A DNA stretch of 64,000 nt from Roseomonas sp. (lineage in GTDB: Bacteria > Pseudomonadota > Alphaproteobacteria > Acetobacterales > Acetobacteraceae). The notes below the pieces were generated by a model, which was not told the origin of the DNA, searched no databases, and saw only the letters and a program-made list of their open reading frames with translations. Where the stretch lies: the NCBI GenBank assembly GCA_020249435.1, contig JADCFQ010000017.1, positions 40,764 to 104,763 of the forward strand, read 5' to 3'. Within the stretch, counting starts at the first letter, position 1. Every line of letters begins with the position of its first letter. Position numbers and translations under genes: made by a program. This document shows, piece by piece, positions 33,464-42,190 of this stretch.

Positions 33464-34687
33464 TCAAACCCCCAATTCGCCCAGCATAATCGCCTCCACC
33501 TCCGCCCCCGCCGGCAAGGCGGGCGCGAAGGGTGCGCGCAGCACCAAAGCCTCGGCACGCGCAAGGGTCGCCAGCATCGAACTATCCTGCACCGGAAAGG
33601 GCCGCACCGTGACGCGGCCATCCGCATCGGTTCCCAGGCTGGCGCGCAGGAAATCGGCACGGCGGTCATTCTCAGGCAGGGGCGTGGCGCAGATCACGCG
33701 CCGGCTTGGCGTGGGCGCACCGGGCAGGCCAGAAAGCCGCGCCAAGGCGGGCAGCAGGAAAATAATGGCACACACCAGCGCCGAGACCGGATTGCCCGGC
33801 AGCCCCAGCACCGGCACGCGCCCCAACCGCCCCCAGATCAGCGGCTTGCCGGGCCGCATGGCGATTTTCCAGAAGCCGAGCTCAAACCCCTCATTGCCGA
33901 GTGCCTGTTGGATCAGATCATGCTCACCCACACTGGCGCCGCCGGTCGTCACCAGCATGTCATAGGCTTGGGCGGCGGCGGCGACATCGGCAATGGCGCT
34001 GGCATCATCCGGCGCGATGGGCAGGATGATGGGCTCTCCCCCCGCCGCGCGGATCAAGGCGGCCAGGGCATGGGCATTGGAACTTACAATGCCACCGGGC
34101 GGGATGGGGTCTCCGGGGAGGGCGATTTCATCGCCCGTCGCCAGAATCCCGATGCGCGGGCGCCGATGCACGGCAAGCCAGGGGTTATTGCTGGCCGCCG
34201 CAAGGCCGATATCGCGCGCCGTCAGGCGCCGGCCAGCAGCCAGCAGCGCCTCCCCTTCGGCGAAATCCAAGCCGCGTTTGCGCACCCAGCGCCCTGGCAC
34301 CACGCTTTCCCTGACCAGTACCGCGCCATCGGAAGCTTCGGCATCTTCCTGCAACAGGATCGCATTAGCGCCTTCCGGGACAAAGCCGCCGGTGAAAATC
34401 CGCACGGCCTGACCTGGCCCGACGACCCCCGCAAAAGGATGCCCCGCCGGCGCCGCGCCTATCACGGCAAGCTTGGCACCCAAAACGCCATCCGCCGCGC
34501 GCAGCGCATAGCCATCCATGGCGGAGACCGCCGCCGGCGGCTGCGTGAGGCGCGCCAGCACCGGCCGCGCCAGCACGCGCCCGGCTGCTTCGGGGAGTGC
34601 AATGGTCTCGGCAGCAGTGGGTGTCAGCGCGGCCAGGATGCGCGCGCGGGCTTCTTCAACCGGCAGCAAGCCGCCCTTCTCAGCCAC
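33464..34687 (-). CDS. moeA: Molybdopterin molybdotransferase MoeA
   Basis: 407 aa from GTG 34687. Inserts molybdate into adenylylated molybdopterin. Family features: [92 protein letters not shown]. The frame extends to an ATG at 34741, but that would overlap moaC by 62 bases; the GTG overlaps by 8 and leads directly into [12 protein letters not shown]. Last gene of the trp-mo cluster. Confidence 0.95.
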   Translation of the reverse strand: MAEKGGLLPVEEARARILAALTPTAAETIALPEAAGRVLARPVLARLTQPPAAVSAMDGYALRAADGVLGAKLAVIGAAPAGHPFAGVVGPGQAVRIFTGGFVPEGANAILLQEDAEASDGAVLVRESVVPGRWVRKRGLDFAEGEALLAAGRRLTARDIGLAAASNNPWLAVHRRPRIGILATGDEIALPGDPIPPGGIVSSNAHALAALIRAAGGEPIILPIAPDDASAIADVAAAAQAYDMLVTTGGASVGEHDLIQQALGNEGFELGFWKIAMRPGKPLIWGRLGRVPVLGLPGNPVSALVCAIIFLLPALARLSGLPGAPTPSRRVICATPLPENDRRADFLRASLGTDADGRVTVRPFPVQDSSMLATLARAEALVLRAPFAPALPAGAEVEAIMLGELGV

Positions 34688-35159
34688 CGATGAACTCGCC
34701 CGATTTGCCGCCGGCCTTATGCACCAGGCGGATATCTTCAATCCGCATCCCGCGATCCGCCGCCTTCACCATGTCATAGACCGTGAGTGCCGCGATGCTG
34801 ACGGCGGTGAGTGCTTCCATCTCCACCCCCGTCTTGCCGGTCAGGCTGACAGTCGCTTCGATCACAATGGCGTCATCGCCTTCCGGTTCCAGATCAACCG
34901 AAACTTTTGAGATCATCAGCGGATGGCAGAGCGGAATGAGATCCGATGTCCGCTTGGCCGCCATAATGCCAGCGAGCCGCGCGACGCCCAGCACATCACC
35001 CTTGCCGGCGCGGCCTTCCCTGATCAGCGCCAGCGTTGCCGGCGCCATCACAATCCGCCCGCGTGCGGTGGCCGTCCGCGCCGTTTCTGCCTTGGGCGAG
35101 ACATCCACCATCGCCGCGCGCCCTGCGGCATCGAAATGCGTGAGGCGCGGCGCGGTCAG
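34680..35159 (-). CDS. moaC: Cyclic pyranopterin monophosphate synthase MoaC
   Basis: 159 aa if started at CTG 35159. Converts the MoaA product to cyclic pyranopterin monophosphate. The conserved [17 protein letters not shown], with LTHxxxAGxxxMVDVS as in E. coli MoaC, begins upstream of the first ATG (35111), so that ATG cannot be the real start. Upstream in frame there is no ATG, GTG or TTG before the trpC stop, but a CTG forms a CTGA overlap with it and gives the normal family length. Other landmarks: [48 protein letters not shown]. An in-frame start within trpC is the alternative. Confidence 0.9.
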   Translation of the reverse strand: MTAPRLTHFDAAGRAAMVDVSPKAETARTATARGRIVMAPATLALIREGRAGKGDVLGVARLAGIMAAKRTSDLIPLCHPLMISKVSVDLEPEGDDAIVIEATVSLTGKTGVEMEALTAVSIAALTVYDMVKAADRGMRIEDIRLVHKAGGKSGEFIGG

Positions 35160-35995
35160 GACACGTCCACCAATTGGCGCGCGGCGGCGGCGACATCGGC
35201 CTGGCGCATCAGATGCTCACCCACCAGAATGCAGCGCGCCCCGGCGGCGGCCATGCGGCGCACATCATCGGGGGTGCGAATGCCGCTTTCGGCGACCGGC
35301 AGGCGATCCGCCGGCACCAACGGGGCGAGCGCTTCGCTGGTCGCCAGATCGGTCTGCAGCGTGCGCAGATCACGGTTATTGATGCCGATCAGGCGGGTTT
35401 CCAGCCCAAGCGCGCGGTCCAATTCGCGCCGGTCATGCACTTCGGCCAGCACGGACATATCAAGCGACCGCGCGATATCTTCCAATTCACTCGCCTGGGC
35501 ATCGGAAAGCGCGGCCATGATCAGCAGAATGCAATCAGCGCCCATGGCGCGGGCTTCAAACACCTGCCAGGGATGGATCATGAAATCCTTGCGCAGCACG
35601 GGCAGCGCACAGGCGGCGCGCGCGGCTTCCAGATGCTCTACCGCGCCTTGGAACCAGGGCGCATCGGTCAGCACGGAAAGGCAGGCAGCGCCGCCCATCT
35701 CATAGGCGCGGGCCAGGTTGGCGGGTTCAAACGGGTCACGAATCAGGCCGCCGGAAGGGGAGGCGCGCTTGATTTCGGCAATCAGCCCGGTGCGGCCTTC
35801 GCCGATGCGCTCGCACAGCGCACCCACGAAGTCACGGAGCGGCGGCGCGCTGGCAGCGCGGCGTTCAATTTCCGCCTGCGGCGTGATTTCCATCCGCTCG
35901 GCGACTTCGCGCGCCTTATCGGCGAGAATACGGGCCAGGGTGTCAGGGACCGATGCGGCATCGGTCGAGGGCACCGAGATATGGGGTGCATTCAT
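35156..35995 (-). CDS. trpC: Indole-3-glycerol phosphate synthase
   Basis: 279 aa from ATG 35995, which overlaps the trpD stop as ATGA. Catalyses ring closure of CdRP to indole-glycerol phosphate in tryptophan synthesis. TIM-barrel landmarks: [13 protein letters not shown] (catalytic Lys), [27 protein letters not shown] (Lys), [50 protein letters not shown]. Monofunctional, not fused to trpF. Confidence 0.96.
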   Translation of the reverse strand: MNAPHISVPSTDAASVPDTLARILADKAREVAERMEITPQAEIERRAASAPPLRDFVGALCERIGEGRTGLIAEIKRASPSGGLIRDPFEPANLARAYEMGGAACLSVLTDAPWFQGAVEHLEAARAACALPVLRKDFMIHPWQVFEARAMGADCILLIMAALSDAQASELEDIARSLDMSVLAEVHDRRELDRALGLETRLIGINNRDLRTLQTDLATSEALAPLVPADRLPVAESGIRTPDDVRRMAAAGARCILVGEHLMRQADVAAAARQLVDVS

Positions 35996-37014
35996 CCAGC
36001 AGGGTCCTTGGGGGGGCAAAGCGCCCGAAGGCGCGCCAATACTCCAAAGGCAGCGCCTTCGTCTATGGCCCGGGCGGCCAAAGCGACGCCGGCCTTCAGG
36101 TCTGCTGCCTTGCCGGCCACAATCAAGGAAGCGGCGGCATTGAGCAAAACAACATCGCGATAGGCACCATGCGCCCCGCGCAGCAAGGCTTCCAAAGCCA
36201 CCGCGTTTTCTGTGGGGTCGCCCCCCTTGAGCGCCGAGGCCGGGGCGCGGGGCAGCCCGGCATCTTCCGGGGTCACGGTGAATTCCCGAATGGCGCCATT
36301 TTCCAGCGCCACCACCTGGCTTTCGCCGGCGAGCGTCAGTTCATCCAGCCCCTGCCCATGCACCAGCCAGGCGCGTTCAGTGCCGAGTCGCGCCAATGTC
36401 TCGGCCATTGGGCGCAGCCATTGGGGCGAAAAAGCACCTGTCATTTGCCGCGTGACGCGGGCGGGATTGGCGAGCGGGCCGAGCAGGTTGAAAATCGTGC
36501 GCGTGCCCAATTCCATGCGCGGCCCGGCGGCGTGGCGCATGGAAGCGTGATGGCGGGGCGCCATCAGGAACACCATGCCTGCCTCGCGCAGCACTTCGGG
36601 CAGCCTTTCCATCGGCACATCAAGCGAAATGCCAAGCGCCGAGATGGCATCCGCCGCACCAGATTTCGACGACAGCGCGCGATTGCCGTGCTTGGCCACC
36701 GGCACGCCGCAGCCCGCCACGACCATGGCGGTGGTGGTGGAGATATTGAGCGTGCCCGCCGCATCCCCCCCGGTGCCGACGATATCCATCGCCCCCGGTG
36801 GCGCTTCAATCGCGACCATGCGCGCGCGCATGGCGCGCACTGCGCCGGTCATTTCCTCGACCGTTTCGCCGCGCAGGCGCATCGCCATCAGCATGCCGGC
36901 GATCTGCGCCGGTGTTGCCTCGCCCGCCATGATGATGCCGAAGGCTTCCTCGGCCTCGATCTCGGTCAGGCGCGCTGAATCTGCCAGCCGCGCTATGATG
37001 GGCTTCAGCGACAT
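35992..37014 (-). CDS. trpD: Anthranilate phosphoribosyltransferase
   Basis: 340 aa from ATG 37014, 4 bp after trpG. Transfers phosphoribose from PRPP to anthranilate. PRPP loop [17 protein letters not shown], then [53 protein letters not shown]. An upstream ATG (37041) would overlap trpG by 23 bases and adds an unconserved tail. Confidence 0.96.
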   Translation of the reverse strand: MSLKPIIARLADSARLTEIEAEEAFGIIMAGEATPAQIAGMLMAMRLRGETVEEMTGAVRAMRARMVAIEAPPGAMDIVGTGGDAAGTLNISTTTAMVVAGCGVPVAKHGNRALSSKSGAADAISALGISLDVPMERLPEVLREAGMVFLMAPRHHASMRHAAGPRMELGTRTIFNLLGPLANPARVTRQMTGAFSPQWLRPMAETLARLGTERAWLVHGQGLDELTLAGESQVVALENGAIREFTVTPEDAGLPRAPASALKGGDPTENAVALEALLRGAHGAYRDVVLLNAAASLIVAGKAADLKAGVALAARAIDEGAAFGVLARLRALCPPKDPAG

Positions 37015-37018
37015 GGGA

Positions 37019-37618
37019 TCAGGCCGGGACGGCAGCGCCATGGCTGGCGCCGGCCAGTTTCAGGAAATTGCGCAGAATATCGTGCCCATGGGCCGAGGCG
37101 ATGCTTTCGGGGTGGAATTGCACCCCCCAGATCGGCAAGTCGCGATGCGCGAGCCCCATGATCAACCCATCTTCCGTCCAGGCGGTGGGGCGGAGGCTTG
37201 CGGGCAGGGTTTCGCGTTCCACAATCAGCGAATGATAGCGCGTGGCTGAAAAAGGCGAGGGTAGGCCCGAGAAAATATCCGTCCCGCCATGATGCACATC
37301 CCAAACCTTGCCATGCACGGGCTCCGGCGCGCGGATCACGCGCCCGCCAAAGGCCTGCCCAATCGCTTGGTGGCCAAGGCAGACACCGAGGATCGGGAGT
37401 TTGACCTCGGCCGCCAAGGAGATCAGCGGCAGGCAAATCCCGGCCTCATTCGGCGTGCAGGGGCCGGGGGAAAGCACCACGGCTTCGGGCTTCATCGCCA
37501 GCACCCCTTGCGGGTCTATGGCGTCGTTTCGCCTGACCTCCACCCGCGCGCCCAGATCGCCCAGGAAGTGGAAAAGGTTGAAGGTGAAACTGTCATAATT
37601 GTCGATCAGCAGGATCAT
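37019..37618 (-). CDS. trpG: Anthranilate synthase glutamine amidotransferase subunit
   Basis: 199 aa. Class I glutamine amidotransferase supplying ammonia to Trp[47 protein letters not shown] (nucleophile Cys), [12 protein letters not shown] (His and Glu). AAGGA sits 7 bases upstream of the ATG. trpE is not immediately upstream; an SbtA-type permease precedes it. The subunit may be shared with PabB. Confidence 0.95.
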   Translation of the reverse strand: MILLIDNYDSFTFNLFHFLGDLGARVEVRRNDAIDPQGVLAMKPEAVVLSPGPCTPNEAGICLPLISLAAEVKLPILGVCLGHQAIGQAFGGRVIRAPEPVHGKVWDVHHGGTDIFSGLPSPFSATRYHSLIVERETLPASLRPTAWTEDGLIMGLAHRDLPIWGVQFHPESIASAHGHDILRNFLKLAGASHGAAVPA

Positions 37619-37702
37619 GGGCGTGATCCTTGGGCCGAAGGGGCGGAAGAATCAAGCGGTGTCGGCAGGGCGGGTGTGGTGGTCCGCCCTGCCAAGCATT
37701 AT

Positions 37703-38674
37703 TCAGGCATAAAGCCAGCCGCTTACGGCATAAAGCAGCGGCATATTCACCACCAGATTGAAGGGAAAGGTGATGCCGAGAGAGGCGGTCAGGTAAATGC
37801 CTGGGCTTGCTTCCGGCAGTGCCGCGCGGCAGGCGGCGGGGGCATCAATATAGGATGCGCTGGCGCAGATGGCGGCGAAGACAAAGGCGCCGCCTTGCGA
37901 AAGGCCCACAAGATATCCCGCCATCAGCCCTGCCAGGCCAAAGCAGATGGGTGCCACAATGGCAAAGCCCGTCATGAAGCGCCCAACCTCGGCAAAGGCC
38001 CGGATTTGCCGCGCCGCGGTCATGCCCATCTCGAGCAGGAATAGCATCAGGAAGCCGCGGAACAGGTGCTCATAAAAGGGCGCGATCCGCCGCCATTCGG
38101 CATCGCTCGCCATATAGCCGATGAACATGCCGCCCGTGAGCAGCAGAATGCCCCGGCCCCGGAGCGTATCCAGCAAAAGCGCGCCAAACCGGAAATGGCC
38201 CCGATTGGCTTGATTGCCCCAGCGCCCGATGGCGAGTGAGATGATGACGGCAAATTCCATCACAGCGACAATCGCGGTCATATAGCCTTCCGCCGGGGTT
38301 TCCATGGCGCGCGCAAAGGCGATGGCGGCGAAGAAGGTGACGCTGGAAACTGACCCATAATGTGCCGCCACGGCCGCTGCGTTGGAGACATCAAAGCCTC
38401 CGACGCGGCGCAGCACCGCATGGCAGGTGACGGGAATGGCGATGGTCATGGCGGCGGCGGCGGCAATCAGCGTTGAGACATCGCTGAAGGAAACCTGGGC
38501 CAACTCGCGCCCGCCCGTCAGGCCAATGGAGAACAGCAAATAGATCGAAATGAGCTTCAGCACCGCTTCGGGCAATTCAAGCTCTGATCGAATAAAGCCG
38601 GCCACCGCACCAAGCGCAAAGGCGAGCACGATGGGCGAGAGAAGATTGGTCAGCAGCAGGTCAAAGCCAGGCAT
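37703..38674 (-). CDS. SbtA-type sodium-dependent bicarbonate permease
   Basis: 323 aa, about ten membrane helices, an integral inner-membrane protein. The sequence follows the SbtA family (LLSPIVLAFALGAVAGFIRSEL, SIYLLFSIGLTGGRELA, AHYGSVSSVTFFAA, LEMGMTAARQI, ICASASYIDAPAACR, SLGITFPFNLVVNMPLLY), which takes up bicarbonate with sodium in cyanobacteria. Heterotrophs use it to supply carboxylases. ATG 38674 has GGAAAG upstream. Divergent from a LysR regulator gene, which probably controls it. Role inferred from the family. Confidence 0.85.
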   Translation of the reverse strand: MPGFDLLLTNLLSPIVLAFALGAVAGFIRSELELPEAVLKLISIYLLFSIGLTGGRELAQVSFSDVSTLIAAAAAMTIAIPVTCHAVLRRVGGFDVSNAAAVAAHYGSVSSVTFFAAIAFARAMETPAEGYMTAIVAVMEFAVIISLAIGRWGNQANRGHFRFGALLLDTLRGRGILLLTGGMFIGYMASDAEWRRIAPFYEHLFRGFLMLFLLEMGMTAARQIRAFAEVGRFMTGFAIVAPICFGLAGLMAGYLVGLSQGGAFVFAAICASASYIDAPAACRAALPEASPGIYLTASLGITFPFNLVVNMPLLYAVSGWLYA

Positions 38675-38734
38675 GGGTTTCTTTCCGTCCAAGTGAAGGG
38701 ACCCCCCCATAGGCTGCCGCTTTGGATAAATAAA

Positions 38735-38767
38735 ATACATTGTATCAATTTTATTGTTCGATAAAAT
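38735..38767. promoter_or_regulatory. Probable LysR operator between permease and regulator genes
   Basis: An 11-bp palindrome ATACATTGTAT (38735-38745) is followed by a perfect 7-6-7 inverted repeat, ATTTTAT-6-ATAAAAT (38748-38767), in a strongly AT-rich stretch ending just before the LysR ribosome site. The position fits autoregulation plus control of the divergent permease. Confidence 0.65.
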
Positions 38768-38773
38768 AGAAGG

Positions 38774-39664
38774 ATGAACCGGCTGAACCTGCGCCATCTG
38801 GGCTATTTCCGTGCTGTCGCGCATGAGGGGAATCTGACCCGCGCGGCAACAAGACTTGGCCTGTCGCAATCAGCGCTTTCGGTGCAAATCCGCGCCTTGG
38901 AAGATCGGCTGGGCCATCCCTTATTCGAACGCACGCAGCGCAAGCTGGTGCTGACGGAAGCCGGGCGCGTCGCGCTGGATCACGCGGATGCGATTTTCGC
39001 AACGGGCGAGGAATTGCTCGCCACCCTGAAGGGCGAAAACTCGGCGCGCGCGACCTTGCGCATTGGGGCGCTGGCAACGCTTTCGCGCAATTTCCAATTG
39101 GCTTTCTTGCAGCCGCTGCTTGAACGGGGCGATCTGAATTTTGTCCTGCGCTCCGGCGGCGCGGTGGAATTGCTGGCGGAATTGCGCGCACTCAATCTTG
39201 ATGTGGTGCTGATGGATCGGCTGCCGGCTGCCGGGCCTGGCCCTGCCTTGGTCGGGCATCGCGTAGCGCGGCAGCGCGTGGAGCTTTTCGGCACGCCCAA
39301 AAGGCTGCGCGAGGGGGGCAGCCTGCCGGAATTGCTCGCGCGCCATCCTGTCATTCTGCCGGGGCCGGAAAGCGGGCTGCGCGCGGAATTTGAAGCCTTG
39401 GCCAACCGGCTGCGCGTCGCCCCCCGCATCGCGGCCGAGGTGGATGATATGGCGATGATGCGGCTCCTTGCGCGCCAGGATGTCGGGCTGGCGGTAATGC
39501 CCGCGATTGTGGTGCGCGATGAGCTGCGCGCCGGCACCCTTATTCGCGCGACCCAGCTTTCCGGCCTGGTCGAGACCTTCTACGCGGTCACCATTGCGCG
39601 GTCCTTCCCCAATCCGCTGCTGCGGCCCCTGCTGAAGGCGCGCCCGGCAGCTTTGGAGGCCTGA
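38774..39664 (+). CDS. LysR-family transcriptional regulator
   Basis: 296 aa. N-terminal winged helix: LRHLGYFRAVAHEGNLTRAA, RLGLSQSALSVQIRALEDRLG, PLFERTQRKLVLTEAGR. The effector domain (about 92-296) is of periplasmic-binding type. AGAAGG sits just before the ATG. Divergent from the SbtA-type permease with palindromes between, so it likely responds to a metabolite of carbon or bicarbonate status. The N-terminus resembles NhaR-like members, so a cation signal is also possible. Confidence 0.9.
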   Translation: MNRLNLRHLGYFRAVAHEGNLTRAATRLGLSQSALSVQIRALEDRLGHPLFERTQRKLVLTEAGRVALDHADAIFATGEELLATLKGENSARATLRIGALATLSRNFQLAFLQPLLERGDLNFVLRSGGAVELLAELRALNLDVVLMDRLPAAGPGPALVGHRVARQRVELFGTPKRLREGGSLPELLARHPVILPGPESGLRAEFEALANRLRVAPRIAAEVDDMAMMRLLARQDVGLAVMPAIVVRDELRAGTLIRATQLSGLVETFYAVTIARSFPNPLLRPLLKARPAALEA

Positions 39665-39732
39665 TCCGGTGGCGCCCCGCATGCCAATATCTTCTTTACC
39701 GAAGCGCCGGGATTTCGTGCTAGGATGCTTCT

Positions 39733-41061
39733 ATGCTGCCTGATTTCCACGCCACCGCCGCTGCCCTGGGCGCCTTGCCGCGTGAACGCGTCCATGGCCG
39801 CGTCAATGCCATCACCGGGCTCACGATTACGCTGGAAGGCTTTGGCCCGCTGGCGGCGATTGGGGATCGGGTGGCGATCACGCCGCCGACCGGGGCGCCG
39901 GTCATGGCGGAAATCGCTGGGTTTCGGGATGGCAAGGCGCAGGCGATTGCGCTTGGCCCGCTGACGGGCCTGACATCCGGCATGCGTGCCACACTGGCGC
40001 CGCGCCCGGCCTTGCCGGTTTCCGATGCCTGGCTTGGGCGCGTGCTGGACCCGATGGGCAGGCCGCTCGATGGCGGACCCATGCCAGCGCCAGGTGCGAT
40101 CCAACGCCCAACCCATGCGCCGGCGCCGGCGGCTGGGCAGCGTTCTCGGCTTGGCGTGCGGCTGCCACTTGGTGTGCGGGTGCTCGATCTTTTCACGCCA
40201 GTCAGGCGCGGGCAAAGGCTTGGGCTTTTCGCGGCTTCCGGCGTTGGGAAATCAACGCTGATGGCCATGCTGGCGGGGGGCTTGGCGGCGGATGTGATTG
40301 TATTTGCCCTTGTTGGCGAACGCGGGCGCGAATTGCGCGAATTCATTGAAGATGATCTGGGGCCGGAAGGCTTGGCGCGCAGCGTTGTGGTTTGTGCCAC
40401 ATCGGATAGCGCCGCACCTTTGCGCCGCGAAGCCGCCTATGCCGCCATGACGGTGGCTGAGCATTTCCGCGATGAGGGTCTGCAAGTGCTGCTGCTGATG
40501 GATAGCGTGACGCGCTTTGCCTTGGCCTTGCGCGAAATTGGCCTGGCGGTGGGTGAACCCCCGGCTACGCGCGGCTATCCGCCTTCCGTCTTCACCGAAT
40601 TGCCGCGCTTGCTGGAACGCGCCGGGCCGGGGCCGGATAATGCGCCGGGTGCGATTACCGCGCTTTTCACCGTGCTGGTCGAAGGCGATGATCATGATGA
40701 ACCCGTGGCGGATGCTGTGCGCGGCATTCTGGATGGACATGTGGTGTTGGACCGAGGGATTGCGGAGGCCGGGCGTTATCCGCCGGTGGATGTATTGCGC
40801 TCCGTCTCCCGCAGCATGCCCGGCGTTTTGGAAGAAGATGAATGGCAATTGGTGTCGGAAGCCAAGCGTTTGCTGTCCACCTATAATGAGGTGAAGGATC
40901 TGGTGCGGCTTGGTGCCTATCGCACCGGCAATGATCCGGAAGCGGATGCGGCGGTGAAGCTGGCGCCGCGGATTGAAGCGGTGCTCCGCCAACGCAAGGG
41001 CGAGATTTCACCGGTTGAGGATTCCTTTGCCGCACTCGCACAGGCAATAGACGGGGCTTGA
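39733..41061 (+). CDS. fliI: Flagellar export ATPase FliI
   Basis: 442 aa. F1-beta-like ATPase energising flagellar type III export. Walker A is FAASGVGKSTLM, then VGERGRELREFIEDDL, Walker B VLLLMDSVTRFALALREI, GEPPATRGYPPSVFTELPRLLERAG, the EGDDHDEPVADAVRGILDG loop and LDRGIAEAGRYPPVDVLRSVSR. Stops of this type distinguish it from ATP synthase beta and from Rho. AGGA lies upstream of ATG 39733. No fliH, fliJ or other flagellar gene is within the window, which is unusual, so the rest of the flagellum would be encoded elsewhere. Confidence 0.92.
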   Translation: MLPDFHATAAALGALPRERVHGRVNAITGLTITLEGFGPLAAIGDRVAITPPTGAPVMAEIAGFRDGKAQAIALGPLTGLTSGMRATLAPRPALPVSDAWLGRVLDPMGRPLDGGPMPAPGAIQRPTHAPAPAAGQRSRLGVRLPLGVRVLDLFTPVRRGQRLGLFAASGVGKSTLMAMLAGGLAADVIVFALVGERGRELREFIEDDLGPEGLARSVVVCATSDSAAPLRREAAYAAMTVAEHFRDEGLQVLLLMDSVTRFALALREIGLAVGEPPATRGYPPSVFTELPRLLERAGPGPDNAPGAITALFTVLVEGDDHDEPVADAVRGILDGHVVLDRGIAEAGRYPPVDVLRSVSRSMPGVLEEDEWQLVSEAKRLLSTYNEVKDLVRLGAYRTGNDPEADAAVKLAPRIEAVLRQRKGEISPVEDSFAALAQAIDGA

Positions 41062-41090
41062 GGCCGCCGACGGCGTTCTGAGTTTCGCGG

Positions 41091-42101
41091 CTATTTCTCG
41101 CAGCGAATAAAGACCGTGCTGGCATGGGCGCGTTCGCCGACCTCGGCCGCGCTCAATTCCGTGGGCGGGCTTTCGCGCAAGGTGGGCTCCACGCCGGCGC
41201 GGCGGAGGAAGCCAAGCGCTTCCGTGCCCTTCACGGCGAAATTCACATTTTGCGGAATATCGCCGGTGCGTTGCGCGATGCGCTGCGCATTGAGCTTGGA
41301 GACAATCACGCCCATCACATGGCCCTGCCGATCGAGCAATGGCCCGCCGGAATTGCCCTGCTGCACCGGCGCGCTGATCTGAAAATGCTGTTCATTATTG
41401 GCGAGGCCCGCAAGTGCGCTGACCTCCCCCGTCGTCAGGGTTGGCCCTGCGGCCAATAGGCCCGCGAGTGGGAAGCCATAAGTCACCACACTTTCGCCGC
41501 GCCGGACGGGATTGGCGCGGAATGGCAGAACGGGGCCGGGATCATTCGGCACGGCAAGCAGCGCCAGGTCACGCTGCACATCCACCCGCGCGGGCATGGT
41601 GGCGGGCAGGCTGCGGCCATCGGCGCTGCGTACGGTGATGGCGTTGCAGCCATCAATCACGTGATGATTGGTGAGCACGCGGTCGCGCGCCACGACAAAG
41701 CCTGTGCCGGTGGAAGCGCGCCCTCGGCCCGCCTGAGGCGGTGCGCCTGGGGCCGGCGCGGCGGCGCCCGGTGGGCGGGGCAGGGGCGATTGCATGGCAA
41801 CGACTTTTTCCGCGCAAATATCCTGTCCGCGATTGATGATCTCCCGCCCATCGCTCAGCACCATGCGGAAATCAAAGCGGCAGCCGGCATTCTCGGCGGG
41901 GCGTATGTTAATCCCGTTACCTGGCGCCAGCGGGCCGCGCGTCAGCATATTGGCGCCCCAATCCGGCCGCCCCGTGCGCACGGCAAAAAGCGAATGGGCC
42001 GATTGCTCGGTTTGATTGAGCACTCTGAAGGGCTCCGTCTGCGACAGCGCAGGGGATGGGGCCAGGAGCAGGGCGAGAAGGGTAAGGAACAGGGCAGGCA
42101 T
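41091..42101 (-). CDS. Secreted trypsin-like serine protease (S1C)
   Basis: 336 aa. Signal peptide FLTLLALLLAPSPALS; an N-terminal domain (about 22-105) with two cysteines (AGCRFDF, DICAEKV), a Pro/Ala linker, then the protease domain with a complete triad: His in VLTNHHVIDGC, Asp in VQRDLALL, Ser in VQQGNSGGPLLDRQG. No PDZ domain, unlike DegP. Periplasmic or cell-surface. It contrasts with the degenerate relative at 14950. Divergent from copA across 89 bp. Confidence 0.9.
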   Translation of the reverse strand: MPALFLTLLALLLAPSPALSQTEPFRVLNQTEQSAHSLFAVRTGRPDWGANMLTRGPLAPGNGINIRPAENAGCRFDFRMVLSDGREIINRGQDICAEKVVAMQSPLPRPPGAAAPAPGAPPQAGRGRASTGTGFVVARDRVLTNHHVIDGCNAITVRSADGRSLPATMPARVDVQRDLALLAVPNDPGPVLPFRANPVRRGESVVTYGFPLAGLLAAGPTLTTGEVSALAGLANNEQHFQISAPVQQGNSGGPLLDRQGHVMGVIVSKLNAQRIAQRTGDIPQNVNFAVKGTEALGFLRRAGVEPTLRESPPTELSAAEVGERAHASTVFIRCEK

Positions 42102-42150
42102 GATGCGTTTTATCTCGGCATGGATGACGCCTTCGTCAATCGCTCTGGGC

Positions 42151-42182
42151 TTGACCTTCCCATAATGGGAAGCGCCACATAG
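42151..42182 (+). promoter_or_regulatory. CueR-type operator and promoter of the copper operon
   Basis: TTGACC (-35, 42151-42156) runs into a perfect 17-bp palindrome CTTCCCAT-A-ATGGGAAG (42156-42172), with an extended 19-20 base spacing to a weak -10 near 42176-42182. This is the standard layout of MerR/CueR-activated promoters. Transcription should start almost at the copA ATG (42191). Confidence 0.78.
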
Positions 42183-42190
42183 GCCCTATC

